NCBI GenBank assembly: GCA_002496565.1
Contig: DAKJ01000005.1
Coordinates: 124,001-188,000 of the forward strand
Direction: 5' to 3'
DNA: 64,000 bases
Source of the DNA: Methanosarcina sp. UBA289
GTDB taxonomy: Archaea > Halobacteriota > Methanosarcinia > Methanosarcinales > Methanosarcinaceae
In this document: piece after piece, positions 18,261-27,533 of the stretch
Numbering within the stretch: the stretch's first letter is position 1
How the letters are laid out: every line of letters starts with the position of its first letter
Position numbers and translations under genes: made by a program
Notes under the pieces: generated by a model
Told to the model about the DNA's origin: nothing
What the model saw: the letters and a program-made list of their open reading frames with translations, nothing else
Databases searched by the model: none

Positions 18261-19925
18261 ATTAAGAAAAACCAGCAATATTTCTTAATAGGGGCAATAG
18301 CCATAATTGTTGCGGCCGCTTTTGTTTTTATGTCGACTGGTGAGCCAGACAACCCGAATTATCAGGTCTCTGATGAATCTGTTTCCGGGGGTTCGGATGA
18401 ATTAATTTCTGAGGGCTCGGATGAGCTGGTGGCTGCAGTAGGAACCCACGGCGGGGAGCCGGAAACCGGTTTTAACCCAATTACTGGATGGGGCTCTAGT
18501 CGCGAACCGTTAGTTCAAAGCACTCTCTTTAAAAAAGATAGTAATGGTTCTCTGATTAACGATTTAGCAACAGGGTATTCTGTTAGTGAGGATGGGTTGA
18601 CCTGGACTGTTAAAATCAGAGATGATGTTAAGTTCCATGATGGGGTACCTTTAACGGCCAGCGATGTAGCATTCACTTTTAATAAAGCGGCAAATTCCAG
18701 TGGAAAACTTGATCTCTCCATGCTGGACAATGCGGTAGCCCTCGATAATTACACGATTGAATTCAAATTAAATGATCCGCAGACAACTTTCATTCACAAG
18801 CTTGCCGTGCTCGGAATTGTGCCGGAACATGCTTACAATGAGAGTTACGGAGATAATCCAATAGGGTCGGGCCCATACAAATTCATACAATGGGATAAAG
18901 GCCAGCAGGCAATCTTTGAGGCAAATCCGGATTATTATGGCCAGAAACCATACTTTAAAAAATTGACTTTACTCTTCATGCAGTCCGACACAGCTTTTGC
19001 GGCGGCGAAATCAGGACAGGTTGACCTTGCCGAAATTCCTTCTTCTTACGCTAATCAAAAAGTAGATGGAATGAAAATGATATCCTTTGATTCCGTTGAT
19101 GCGCGGGGAGTAAGCTTCCCAATGCAGCCCGATACAGGCAAGAAAACGGAAAATGGCTACTCAATCGGAAATAATGTAACTTCCGATCCTGCGATAAGAA
19201 AAGCCCTGAGCATTGGAATAGACAGGCAGGCTTTAATCAATGGTGCATTAAACGGACAAGGTGAAGAGGAATTTACGGGTGTGGATAAATTACCGTTCGG
19301 AAATAAGGAAGCTGCTTTTGAAGATGGAAATATCGATGAAGCAAAGAAGATTTTAGCGGATAGTGGTTGGAAAGACACCGACGGTGATGGAATCCTTGAA
19401 AAGGATGGGTTGAAAGCCGAATTTACTTTATTGTATTATTCAAATGCACAGGATAGACAGGCATTAGCCGTTTCATTGAGCGAGGAAGCCCGAAAACTTG
19501 GCATAAACATTAAAATTGAGGGCAAAAGCTGGAATGAAATCGATACTCTGGCGCATTCAACTCCGATAGTTTTCGGTTTCGGTTCACTTGACCCGACTGA
19601 TTTATACCTGAAATACTACAGCAAAAGCTACAATCCTTCAAACTACAACAATATAATAATGTACAACAATTCGATCGTGGATAATTATCTAAGGACAGCC
19701 ATAACCAGTACTGATCAGGATACTGCCAATAAAAACTGGCAGCTGGCTGCCTGGGACGGAACAACAGGCTTTTCTGCAAAAGGAGATGCTACTTGGCTCT
19801 GGATTGCAACTGTTAATTACCTGTATGTTATGGATGAGGATTTGGATATCGGGACTCCAAAAATCCAGCCTCATGGTGCTGATGCCTTCGGTAATATCCT
19901 GGAATGGAAACGCACAGAAAACTAA
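18261..19925 (+). CDS. ABC transporter substrate-binding protein (SBP_bac_5, peptide/nickel type), copy 1, ATT start
   Basis: From 18261 the product is 554 residues: a lysine pair and a hydrophobic anchor (KKNQQYFLIGAIAIIVAAAF), an acidic Ser-rich linker, then a cluster C binding protein (SBP_bac_5) with GWGSSREPLVQSTLF, LATGYSVSEDGLTWTVKIRD and NPIGSGPYKFIQWDKGQQ. It should sit outside the cytoplasmic membrane and deliver peptide, nickel or a metal complex to the permeases downstream. An in-frame TAG lies directly before ATT 18261, and GGAGGA ends six nt before it. The first ATG (18330) would remove the anchor, so AUU initiation is the best reading. A terminator hairpin follows the stop. Confidence 0.88.
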   Translation: MKKNQQYFLIGAIAIIVAAAFVFMSTGEPDNPNYQVSDESVSGGSDELISEGSDELVAAVGTHGGEPETGFNPITGWGSSREPLVQSTLFKKDSNGSLINDLATGYSVSEDGLTWTVKIRDDVKFHDGVPLTASDVAFTFNKAANSSGKLDLSMLDNAVALDNYTIEFKLNDPQTTFIHKLAVLGIVPEHAYNESYGDNPIGSGPYKFIQWDKGQQAIFEANPDYYGQKPYFKKLTLLFMQSDTAFAAAKSGQVDLAEIPSSYANQKVDGMKMISFDSVDARGVSFPMQPDTGKKTENGYSIGNNVTSDPAIRKALSIGIDRQALINGALNGQGEEEFTGVDKLPFGNKEAAFEDGNIDEAKKILADSGWKDTDGDGILEKDGLKAEFTLLYYSNAQDRQALAVSLSEEARKLGINIKIEGKSWNEIDTLAHSTPIVFGFGSLDPTDLYLKYYSKSYNPSNYNNIIMYNNSIVDNYLRTAITSTDQDTANKNWQLAAWDGTTGFSAKGDATWLWIATVNYLYVMDEDLDIGTPKIQPHGADAFGNILEWKRTEN

Positions 19926-19949
19926 ACCCAAAGCTGGATTTCAGCAAAG

Positions 19950-19970
19950 CTGAGGAGCAAAACTCCTCAG
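19950..19970 (+). terminator. Terminator hairpin after binding-protein gene 1
   Basis: CTGAGGAG and CTCCTCAG form a perfect 8-bp stem around a CAAAA loop, followed within 4 nt by six T residues. Confidence 0.8.
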
Positions 19971-20155
19971 ATACTTTTTTGACGAATTTGCTTAAACTAG
20001 TATTTGTCCGTTTTTAGATTACTGTTCTCTTTTTCTATAAATTCGTCAGCTTGCAAGGGGCGCGTCAACGCATCAACTACTTTAATATGCAGAAAAACAC
20101 GTAGAATTCTTTATTTAGTATTACTAAACTCCTTAAAACTACGAATTAGTAACAC

Positions 20156-20180
20156 ATAAATTTCGAAATGTATTTATAGT
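20156..20180 (+). promoter_or_regulatory. Operator-like element and TATA box of binding-protein gene 2
   Basis: ATAAATTTCGAAATGTAT (20156-20173) matches the inverted repeat before copy 1 at 14 of 18 positions and, like it, abuts a TATA-like TTTATAGT. Sequence further downstream in the leaders (AAAAAGTATTA in both) is also shared, so promoter and leader were duplicated with the gene. Confidence 0.45.
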
Positions 20181-20367
20181 AAATTGTTTTTAATTGATTT
20201 GTCTTAATTTTACCATAAAAAGTATTATTTTATTGTCACCATTAATCAAGAAAATCTTATCCATAATATAAAATTCTGAATCATATGAATAAGCCAAAAA
20301 TCCTTGCTTTACAGTTCAACTCTTGCTTAAATGTTCATGACTCTGGTAAAATAGAGGAGGTATCTAT

Positions 20368-22056
20368 ATTAAGAAAAACCAACAGTATCTACTGGTAGGG
20401 ACAATAGCCGTAATTCTTATGGTCGCCTTTGTTTTTATGTCGACTGGTGAGCCAGACAATCCGATTTCCCAGGTTTCTGATGAATCAGTCTCCGGCGATT
20501 CGGATAAATTGGTTTCTCAGGGCTCGGATGAATTAGTGGTGAATGTAAATTCGCATACTGGTGAACCAAAAACAGGATTTGATCCGCTTCTGGGATGGGG
20601 GTGCGGGCATGTAAATTTTGAGCCACTGATACAAAGTACTCTTTTTAAATCAGCTGACGATGGAAGCATAATAAACGATCTTGCTACAAATTATTCTGTC
20701 AGTGAGGATGGGAAAACTTGGACTGTGCATATAAGAGATGATGTCAGGTTCACTGACGGTGAAAATTTAACCGCAGAAGATGTAGCATTTACGTTTAATA
20801 CCGCAATTGAAAGCAACTCCGAACTGGACATGAGTAATCTCGAAAAAGCCACGGCAACAAATAATACTGCAGTTGAATTCCAATTGAAAGAACCTCAATC
20901 CAGCTTCATATGGAGACTCAGATACGTTGGGATTGTGCCAGAACATGTATACAAAAAAGAAACCTACGGATCGAATCCGATTGGATCGGGACCTTATAAA
21001 TTCGTACAATGGGATAAGGGGCAGCAGGCAATCTTAGAATTAAACGAAGATTATTATGGCGAAAAGCCGTACTTCAAAAAAATAACCATGCTATTTTTAG
21101 ACAAAGATACTGCGTTTGCAGCGGTAAAATCCGGGGATGTGGACGTAGCTGAGATTGAAATTAGCCATGCGAACCAGACCGTAGAAGGATATAAGTTAGT
21201 ATCTCTTCCGGCAGCAAGGGCACAGGGACTTTCCTTCCCTATGCAGAATAACACTGGTCAAAAAAGCCTTCAGGGAGATCCGATAGGCAATAATGTCACA
21301 GCCGACATAGCAATTCGAAAAGCCTTGAACGTCGGCATCGACAGAAAAGCCCTGCTTGAAGGAGTGATTTATGGAAAAGGAGCTGTAGAATATACTGGAG
21401 TAGACCAGCGGGACTTCGGAAACCCTGAAGCCAAAATCAATGATTCAAATCTCGAAGAAGCCCGAGAAATATTGGAAAACGCAGGCTGGAAAGATACCGA
21501 TGGCGATGGAATCCGGGAGAAGGATGGAACTAAAGCCGAATTTAAACTATACTATTCTGCTTCTGATCAAACAAGGCAGGCTCTATCGGTAGCTGTAAGT
21601 GAGCAGGCCCGGAAATTAGGTATAAAAATAGACCTTGTAGGCGCAAGCTGGGACGAAATATATGCTAATCAATACAGTTCTGCTGTTCTATACGCTTACA
21701 GCAGTATAGATACCTTTAATCTCTACCTGCAGTACCACAGCAAGGTAGCCGATGACACCTACAAAAATCCCGGGCTTTACAATAATTCTGTTGTAGACGG
21801 CTATTTGGAAGCAGCTTTAAGGTCTACAGATCAGGATCAGGCTACGAAATACTGGCAGCTAGCCGCATATGATGGAAATACCGGTTTTGGGCCTGCAGGC
21901 GATACGACCTGGTTATGGCTTGTAACAATTGATTATCTCTACATGGTGGATGAAACCCTGGATATGGGTACCCCACAAAGAAACGCAGGAGCAGATGTTT
22001 TAGGAAATATCTATGAATGGAAAAGGATAGACGCAGCCAGCTTGACTTCTAAATAA
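20368..22056 (+). CDS. ABC transporter substrate-binding protein (SBP_bac_5, peptide/nickel type), copy 2, ATT start
   Basis: This 562-residue paralogue of copy 1 shares the anchor (KKNQQYLLVGTIAVILMVAF), the MSTGEPDNP linker and the whole SBP_bac_5 fold (GWGCGHVNFEPLIQSTLF, IGSGPYKFVQWDKGQQ). ATT 20368 lies six nt after a GGAGGT. The upstream frame closes at TAA 20350ish without any ATG, GTG or TTG between, so the gene again appears to start at AUU. An ATG at 20419 would cut into the anchor. Sequence divergence between the copies, strongest near the ligand-contact C-terminal lobe, suggests different ligands for one shared transporter. Confidence 0.88.
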   Translation: MKKNQQYLLVGTIAVILMVAFVFMSTGEPDNPISQVSDESVSGDSDKLVSQGSDELVVNVNSHTGEPKTGFDPLLGWGCGHVNFEPLIQSTLFKSADDGSIINDLATNYSVSEDGKTWTVHIRDDVRFTDGENLTAEDVAFTFNTAIESNSELDMSNLEKATATNNTAVEFQLKEPQSSFIWRLRYVGIVPEHVYKKETYGSNPIGSGPYKFVQWDKGQQAILELNEDYYGEKPYFKKITMLFLDKDTAFAAVKSGDVDVAEIEISHANQTVEGYKLVSLPAARAQGLSFPMQNNTGQKSLQGDPIGNNVTADIAIRKALNVGIDRKALLEGVIYGKGAVEYTGVDQRDFGNPEAKINDSNLEEAREILENAGWKDTDGDGIREKDGTKAEFKLYYSASDQTRQALSVAVSEQARKLGIKIDLVGASWDEIYANQYSSAVLYAYSSIDTFNLYLQYHSKVADDTYKNPGLYNNSVVDGYLEAALRSTDQDQATKYWQLAAYDGNTGFGPAGDTTWLWLVTIDYLYMVDETLDMGTPQRNAGADVLGNIYEWKRIDAASLTSK

Positions 22057-22062
22057 GGAATT

Positions 22063-22175
22063 ATCCTGCAACTATGGGAGATTAACCCTGTAACTATGGG
22101 TAATTAATCCTGCAATTGGCGAGTAATCAATCCTGTAATTAGTGAGTAATTGAGCCTTCAGTTAGCGAGTATCTG
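22063..22175. repeat. Five degenerate tandem repeats of 22-23 nt
   Basis: Units begin at 22063, 22085, 22107, 22130 and 22153, and follow the pattern A(T/C)CCTG(C/T)AA(C/T)T...GAGTAAT. The first two are most alike. They lie just after binding-protein gene 2 and before a hairpin. No coding role is seen. Confidence 0.75.
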
Positions 22176-22202
22176 AGTCTGGATATCAGAATACAGACTC
22201 AG
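22173..22202 (+). terminator. Hairpin between binding protein 2 and the permeases
   Basis: CTGAGTCTG and CAGACTCAG form a perfect 9-bp stem with a 12-nt loop. The following sequence is only moderately T-rich, so it may terminate partially or act to stabilise the 3' end of the binding-protein mRNA, allowing excess of binding protein over permease. Confidence 0.55.
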
Positions 22203-22413
22203 CTATTCACTTTTACCTCTCTTTTATTCACATCTGGGTTTGATGCGACTGATTGGAAAAGGTAACAAAAACTTCTATTTTACCGAATTTAGTTCTATTC
22301 TGGCTTAAAAAAGTACGAAAACACTTCACAATTCCTGGAAATTGTCCACAGACTGACTGGTAGTCATGTTAAAATGGAGATCATTATAAAATAATTACGT
22401 ATGAGGGAGTAAC

Positions 22414-23406
22414 GTGTCAAACAATGAAAAAATAGCAGGCTTTGTCGGAAAAAAGGCCCTCAGGTTGACAAGTCTTTTGATTGTAGTTTGTTTTGCAAGT
22501 TTCATGCTTATCCAGTGTTCACCTATAGATCCCGTTAGAGCCTATATTGGGGAAATGCCAGTAACCGCAGAGCACAAAGCTAAACTTGAAGCTTACTGGG
22601 GGGTTAACACCCCTCCGCAGGATAAATTCCTGAACTGGGCTGGAGATATTCTTAAAGGAGACTTTGGGACTTCACTGATTTTTAGAATTCCAGTTATTGA
22701 CGTCATTAAAGAACGATTTACAGCCTCCCTTGTTCTTATGGGGGTTTCATGGCTGTTTTCAGGAATTTTAGGTTTTGTTTTAGGAATAATCGCGGGTGCA
22801 AAGCAAGGCACATGGGTCGATAAGGCAATAAAGACTTATTGTTACGCTCTGGCTGCTGCCCCAACCTTCTGGCTGGCACTGGTGCTTCTCATGGTGTTTT
22901 CTGTGTATCTGGGCTGGTTCCCAATAGGATTAAGTGTACCTATAGGGGTTACAGCCGACGATGTGACATTTTTTGACTGGTTTAAGCGTTTAATTCTCCC
23001 TGCACTAACTTTGAGTTTATTAGACATTGCTAAAATTACAATGTTCACTCGGGAAAAATTAATCGAAGTTCTATCCAGTGATTATGTCTTATTTGCAAAA
23101 GCAAGAGGTGAAAAAGGGCTGGATCTGGTATTGAGGCATGGGATTCGAAATGTTGCGCTTCCGGCCATTACTCTGCAGTTTTTAGGATTCAGTGAGTTGT
23201 TCGGGGGCACAGTCCTGGTTGAACAGGTCTTCTCATATCCTGGGATCGGGCAGGCCGCAGTAGCAGCAGGACTGAGATCCGATGTACCGCTGCTTTTGGG
23301 AATCGTCATCTTCAGTGCTTTATTCGTTTTCTTCGGAAATCTGATTGCTGATATTATCTATGAATTCGTTGACCCCAGGATAAAACAACAGGAGGCGTCA
23401 GTATGA
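22414..23406 (+). CDS. ABC transporter permease, DppB/NikB type
   Basis: The 330-residue protein has about six membrane segments, starting at LTSLLIVVCFASFMLIQ, and the binding-protein-dependent transport EAA loop (YVLFAKARGEKGLDLVLRHG). The early motif CSPIDPVRAYIG is characteristic of the DppB/NikB class. It forms half of the membrane channel. It starts at GTG, preceded by GAGGGAG, and its stop overlaps the next start (ATGA), giving a coupled operon. Confidence 0.92.
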   Translation: MSNNEKIAGFVGKKALRLTSLLIVVCFASFMLIQCSPIDPVRAYIGEMPVTAEHKAKLEAYWGVNTPPQDKFLNWAGDILKGDFGTSLIFRIPVIDVIKERFTASLVLMGVSWLFSGILGFVLGIIAGAKQGTWVDKAIKTYCYALAAAPTFWLALVLLMVFSVYLGWFPIGLSVPIGVTADDVTFFDWFKRLILPALTLSLLDIAKITMFTREKLIEVLSSDYVLFAKARGEKGLDLVLRHGIRNVALPAITLQFLGFSELFGGTVLVEQVFSYPGIGQAAVAAGLRSDVPLLLGIVIFSALFVFFGNLIADIIYEFVDPRIKQQEASV

Positions 23407-24260
23407 GTACGGCTGTTGTGACCGTTAACAGGGGATTATTTCGAGGATTAAACCTGAGGCAGAAAACGCTTCTGATAATAGGCTCCACCTCACTTTTATT
23501 GCTTGGAATTGTGGTTTCCAGCGTGTTTTTAGGCGGGGAGCCGTTACAGACTAACTTTGGCTCTAAAAACCTTGCCCCATCTCTGGAACATCCATTCGGG
23601 ACAGATTGGATGGGAAGAGACATGTTTGTAAGAACTCTGGAGGGACTGGGTCTAAGTATATTAGTTGGAGGGCTCGCTTCCACAATCAGTACTGTACTGA
23701 CCGTAATTTTAGGATTACTTTCAAGTGCAGGAAAGACTGCAGACTCTTTTGTGTCCTGGCTAGTAGATCTGTTTCTTTCAATTCCGCATCTGCTTTTAAT
23801 AATTCTCATTTCCATCGGGCTCGGAGGGGGAGCAACAGGGGTCATCATCGCAGTGGCATTAACACATTGGCCTAGTTTAACAAGGGTCGTAAGAGCAGAA
23901 ATCAAGCAGCTGAAAACCCAGGAGTATATTCATATCTCCAGAAATCTTGGCAAATCGAAATGGTGGATAGCTTCAAAACACATTCTGCCTCATCTGGTTC
24001 CCCAGATCCTGTTAGGCACGATTTTAATGTTCCCACACGCTATTTTGCATGAAGCTTCAGTCACATTCCTTGGGTTTGGGCTATCACCCCACGAACCGGC
24101 AATTGGTATAATTCTGTCTGAATCTATGAGGTACCTCTCAGCAGGATACTGGTGGCTTGCATTTTTCCCAGGATTGTCCCTGTTAATTGTGGTCCTGGCA
24201 TTTGATATGATTGGAGAAAATTTAGGAAAGCTGATGAATCCGAAAAATGCCCATGAATAA
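23403..24260 (+). CDS. ABC transporter permease, DppC/NikC type
   Basis: The 285-residue second permease carries the DppC-type lead HPFGTDWMGRDMFVRT and the EAA loop (EYIHISRNLGKSKWWIASKH), with about six membrane segments. It pairs with the preceding permease, whose stop it overlaps by 4 nt. The HPFGTDxxGRD motif is diagnostic of the DppC/NikC class. Confidence 0.92.
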   Translation: MSTAVVTVNRGLFRGLNLRQKTLLIIGSTSLLLLGIVVSSVFLGGEPLQTNFGSKNLAPSLEHPFGTDWMGRDMFVRTLEGLGLSILVGGLASTISTVLTVILGLLSSAGKTADSFVSWLVDLFLSIPHLLLIILISIGLGGGATGVIIAVALTHWPSLTRVVRAEIKQLKTQEYIHISRNLGKSKWWIASKHILPHLVPQILLGTILMFPHAILHEASVTFLGFGLSPHEPAIGIILSESMRYLSAGYWWLAFFPGLSLLIVVLAFDMIGENLGKLMNPKNAHE

Positions 24261-24377
24261 ATTTCTTCCATTATTGGATTAGAGATTTGCTGGATTCCGT
24301 TATTGAATTATTAATTTGCTGGATCAAAAATGGATCGGGTAAAAATATATTAGAGTTACATTTGGAGAGTGTGAAAT

Positions 24378-25409
24378 ATGGGAAATAAAGCTGAAATTAA
24401 TCCTGAAAAAGAATTAAACACTGAAAAAGAGTTAATCACTGGACTTGGAACAACCTCTGGAAATATGAAAAAAACTGAGGCTCTGTTAAAAGTAGAAGAC
24501 CTTTCACTTTCGTTCACTCAATATGAATCTGGACTTAGACAAACCGAATTGAAAGTAATTTCTAATTTGAGTATTCAGGCTTATAAAGGCGAAATTCTGG
24601 CTATTGTAGGATCAAGCGGATCCGGTAAAAGTCTTCTGGCTCATTCGATTCTAGGAATTTTGCCTTCAAACGCGAAGCTCGATGGGAGGATAGAGTACAA
24701 TGGCGCAGAACTTACCCAGGAACGAAAAGAAGAAATGAGGGGTAAAGAAATCGCCCTGATTCCGCAAGCCATAACCTATCTTGATCCTTTAATGAAAATC
24801 TCGAATCAGGTTATAGGATGTGTTGAAAAGAAAAATGAAGGTTTAATGAAGAAACTTCAGAGAGAAATTTTCCAGAGATACACTTTAAAGCCCGAGGTCG
24901 AAAGAATGTTTCCTCATGAGCTCTCAGGAGGGATGACCCGAAGAGTTCTGGTTTCCACTGCTGTAATAAGCTCTTCAAAGCTCATAATTGCGGATGAACC
25001 AACCCCGGGCTTAGATGAAAAAACTTTGAATGAGACCCTGAGCTACTTTAAAGACATGGCAGACAAGGGCTGCGCAGTGATACTTATAACTCATGATATC
25101 GAGGCTGCATTAAAAATTTCTCACAAAATTGCAGTATTCTACGCTGGCACGGTTTTAGAAGTCGCTAATGTTGAAGACTTTAAAAATAATGGTGAGAATC
25201 TAAGGCACCCATACACCCGTGCACTCTGGAATGCCCTTCCCCAGAACAAATTCCAGGCAATCAAAGGCCATCAACCAATGCAGGATGAAGTCATTGATGG
25301 ATGTATCTTTTATGAAAGATGTTCCAGAAAGAAAGCTCTCTGTGCTCAGGGGCTTCCTCAATTGAAACAGGTAAACGGAGGAATGGTGAGGTGCAATAAT
25401 GCATCTTAA
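24378..25409 (+). CDS. ABC transporter ATPase, DppD/NikD type
   Basis: The 343-residue subunit has Walker A GSSGSGKS, signature ELSGGMTRR, Walker B LIIADEPTPGLD and the H-loop ITHD. The C-terminal tail with a cysteine-containing motif (CIFYERCSRKKALC) is the oligopeptide/dipeptide transporter extension, which binds an iron-sulfur cluster in some relatives. It follows the permeases after 117 bp and overlaps the second ATPase by 11 nt. An N-terminal Glu- and Thr-rich stretch of about 35 residues precedes the domain. Confidence 0.92.
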   Translation: MGNKAEINPEKELNTEKELITGLGTTSGNMKKTEALLKVEDLSLSFTQYESGLRQTELKVISNLSIQAYKGEILAIVGSSGSGKSLLAHSILGILPSNAKLDGRIEYNGAELTQERKEEMRGKEIALIPQAITYLDPLMKISNQVIGCVEKKNEGLMKKLQREIFQRYTLKPEVERMFPHELSGGMTRRVLVSTAVISSSKLIIADEPTPGLDEKTLNETLSYFKDMADKGCAVILITHDIEAALKISHKIAVFYAGTVLEVANVEDFKNNGENLRHPYTRALWNALPQNKFQAIKGHQPMQDEVIDGCIFYERCSRKKALCAQGLPQLKQVNGGMVRCNNAS

Positions 25410-26010
25410 AGGTGAGAACGTAAGTTTCGGATATAAAAGAAACAACTTGATTTTAAAGGATGTTAACATTTCTTTAGGCAGCGGAGAGGTATTAGGCCTA
25501 ATTGGGGATAGTGGAAGCGGAAAATCAACTCTCTGTAAGATCTTGGCTGGCTACGAAAATAAATATCAGGGGAAAGTAACTCTAGATGAAAAAGAAATTC
25601 CGCCAAAAGGCTATAATCCGGTCCAGCTTGTCTTTCAACACCCTGAAAAAGCTGTAAACCCTAAATGGAGAATGAATGATATTCTAAATGAAGGACATTT
25701 TGTTTCACAGGATATTTTAGAGGCGTTTGGAATAAAAAATAACTGGCTTAATCGATGGCCCAATGAGCTTTCCGGGGGAGAACTCCAGAGATTTGCCCTT
25801 GCAAGAGCTTTAAGCCCTAAAACCAGGTTTTTAATCGCAGATGAAATAACTACAATGGTAGACTCTATTACTCAAGCTCAAATCTGGAATATAGTTTTGG
25901 ATATAGTCGAAGAGCTTAATATCGGAGTACTGGTCGTAAGCCATGACAGGAATTTAATCAATAGATTATGCAACGATACCGTTTATTTAAAAGATATTAA
26001 TAATACTTAA
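25399..26010 (+). CDS. ABC transporter ATPase, NikE-like short form
   Basis: This 203-residue subunit has Walker A GDSGSGKS, signature LSGGELQR, Walker B FLIADEITTMVD and the H-loop SHD. It lacks the C-terminal extension of DppF, which makes it the short form often paired with a long DppD-like partner in metal or peptide importers. It overlaps that partner by 11 nt. The Walker B glutamate is present, so it should hydrolyse ATP. Confidence 0.9.
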   Translation: MHLKGENVSFGYKRNNLILKDVNISLGSGEVLGLIGDSGSGKSTLCKILAGYENKYQGKVTLDEKEIPPKGYNPVQLVFQHPEKAVNPKWRMNDILNEGHFVSQDILEAFGIKNNWLNRWPNELSGGELQRFALARALSPKTRFLIADEITTMVDSITQAQIWNIVLDIVEELNIGVLVVSHDRNLINRLCNDTVYLKDINNT

Positions 26011-26312
26011 TAAAGTCCTTTACTTATAGAATGAAGGGTAAATCCCAAGGGTTTTAATCTGGAGATATGGCGACAACACGGCATTTGGCCTTGTTCCTGT
26101 CTCCTCTTTAGGTAACCTCGAACATTGCCTCTGTTGCATCAGGCCTCGCATATCGAATATCCTTTCACGGAATCATGTCTCTTATGAATCATGTCTCCTA
26201 TATCTGTATAAAACGGACTGAAAGCGGCCTTCAGTATTCAAAAAATGAACTTTATAATTCCAGAAATTCTATTTTAATTAGAAAAGAAAATGTAAATGAA
26301 GGGAGGGTTTAG
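26011..26312. other. Convergent intergenic region, no gene seen
   Basis: This gap lies between the rightward ABC operon and leftward leuB. I find neither a small gene nor a strong terminator hairpin. Confidence 0.5.
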
Positions 26313-27440
26313 TTATTCTCCCTTTATTATCCTTACAATGTCGTTTCCGACATCCGAGGTGGTACTCTTGCCGCCCATGTCATAAGTTTTTACTTTGCCA
26401 TCCAGGATATTTTTCTGAATTGCATTGACTATGGTGTCTGCTGGTTCCTTTTCTCCGAGCTGTTCTATTAACATGGCACCTGCCCAGATTGTGGCAATAG
26501 GATTGACATTATTCTGGCCCTTGTACTTCGGGGCTGAACCGTGAATAGGCTCGAACATGCTTGTGCCTTTCGGGTTGATGTTTCCGCCGGGAGCAAGGCC
26601 GAGGCCTCCCTGGATCATGGCTCCGAGATCGGTGATGATATCTCCAAACATGTTCGGGGTTACGACCACATCGAACCATTCAGGGTTTTTCACAAACCAC
26701 ATAGTGATTGCGTCTACAAAGTTAAAGTCCGTGGTAACGCCTGGATGTTTTGCAGAAACTGCATTAAATTCCTCTCTCCAGAAGCCGTAGATATCGGAAA
26801 GCACATTTGCCTTATCAACGGACGAAACATGCTTTTTCCGTTGTTCGGCAAAATCAAAGGCGTACTCGATAACCCTCTTTGTGCCTTCTTTGGAGATCAG
26901 TCCTATCTGGTATCCTATTTCTTCGCTATCAGTCTCGATATCAAGTCCAAATTTTGCGGAGTAGAGCGTTCGCTTGACTTCAAGAAGGTCTTTGCTTTCT
27001 CCTTTTTTTGCCCTGCCGCCGATCCCTATGTAGAAGTCCTCGGTGTTTTCTCTGACAACTACGAAATCGATATCTTTTGAGGTTTTGTCTTTGAGGGGAG
27101 TCCAGACTCCGTCAAGGAGTTTTATCGGGCGAAGGTTGACATACTCGTCAAAGTAAAAGCGTGCAGTTAATAAGATTCCCTTCTCAAGGATGCCAGGAGC
27201 AATCCTGGGGTCTCCGATAGAGCCAAGGTAAATGACAGGGTATCCAGATAACTCTTTTAAGGTATCTTCGGAAATTAATTCTCCCGTCTCAAGATAATGA
27301 TCTGCTCCATGCGGGTATTCAATCCATTCTACATCAAAACCAAATCTTTCGCCAGCGGCATCTATGACCTTTCTGCCTTCGGCGATAATTTCTGGGCCAA
27401 TCCCGTCGCCCGGGAGGACCGGAATCTTATACTGCGTCAT
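26313..27440 (-). CDS. leuB: 3-isopropylmalate dehydrogenase family (LeuB / homoisocitrate dehydrogenase)
   Basis: The 375-residue protein shows the decarboxylating dehydrogenase fold: LPGDGIGPEI at the N-terminus, substrate-loop VVRENTEDFYIG, and the NAD-binding GSAPKYKGQNNVNPIA. In methanogens close paralogues act in leucine synthesis (LeuB) and in 2-oxosuberate synthesis for coenzyme B (AksF); the sequence alone does not separate them. It sits 93 bp after the small isomerase subunit, which favours the leucine role. GGAG precedes the ATG. Confidence 0.88.
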   Translation of the reverse strand: MTQYKIPVLPGDGIGPEIIAEGRKVIDAAGERFGFDVEWIEYPHGADHYLETGELISEDTLKELSGYPVIYLGSIGDPRIAPGILEKGILLTARFYFDEYVNLRPIKLLDGVWTPLKDKTSKDIDFVVVRENTEDFYIGIGGRAKKGESKDLLEVKRTLYSAKFGLDIETDSEEIGYQIGLISKEGTKRVIEYAFDFAEQRKKHVSSVDKANVLSDIYGFWREEFNAVSAKHPGVTTDFNFVDAITMWFVKNPEWFDVVVTPNMFGDIITDLGAMIQGGLGLAPGGNINPKGTSMFEPIHGSAPKYKGQNNVNPIATIWAGAMLIEQLGEKEPADTIVNAIQKNILDGKVKTYDMGGKSTTSDVGNDIVRIIKGE

Positions 27441-27533
27441 ATTTATACTCCTTTCTTATTTACAGGCAAAGCTGCCTTTTTATTGTGAGATATCAAACGC
27501 GGACAGGGCTGTCTCAGGACAGCTTTCTCTTTG

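Noticed and set aside
15125..26010. cas genes next to the CRISPR array
   Set aside because: The flanking genes are a transposase remnant, GNAT, methyltransferase and an ABC importer; none has Cas motifs.
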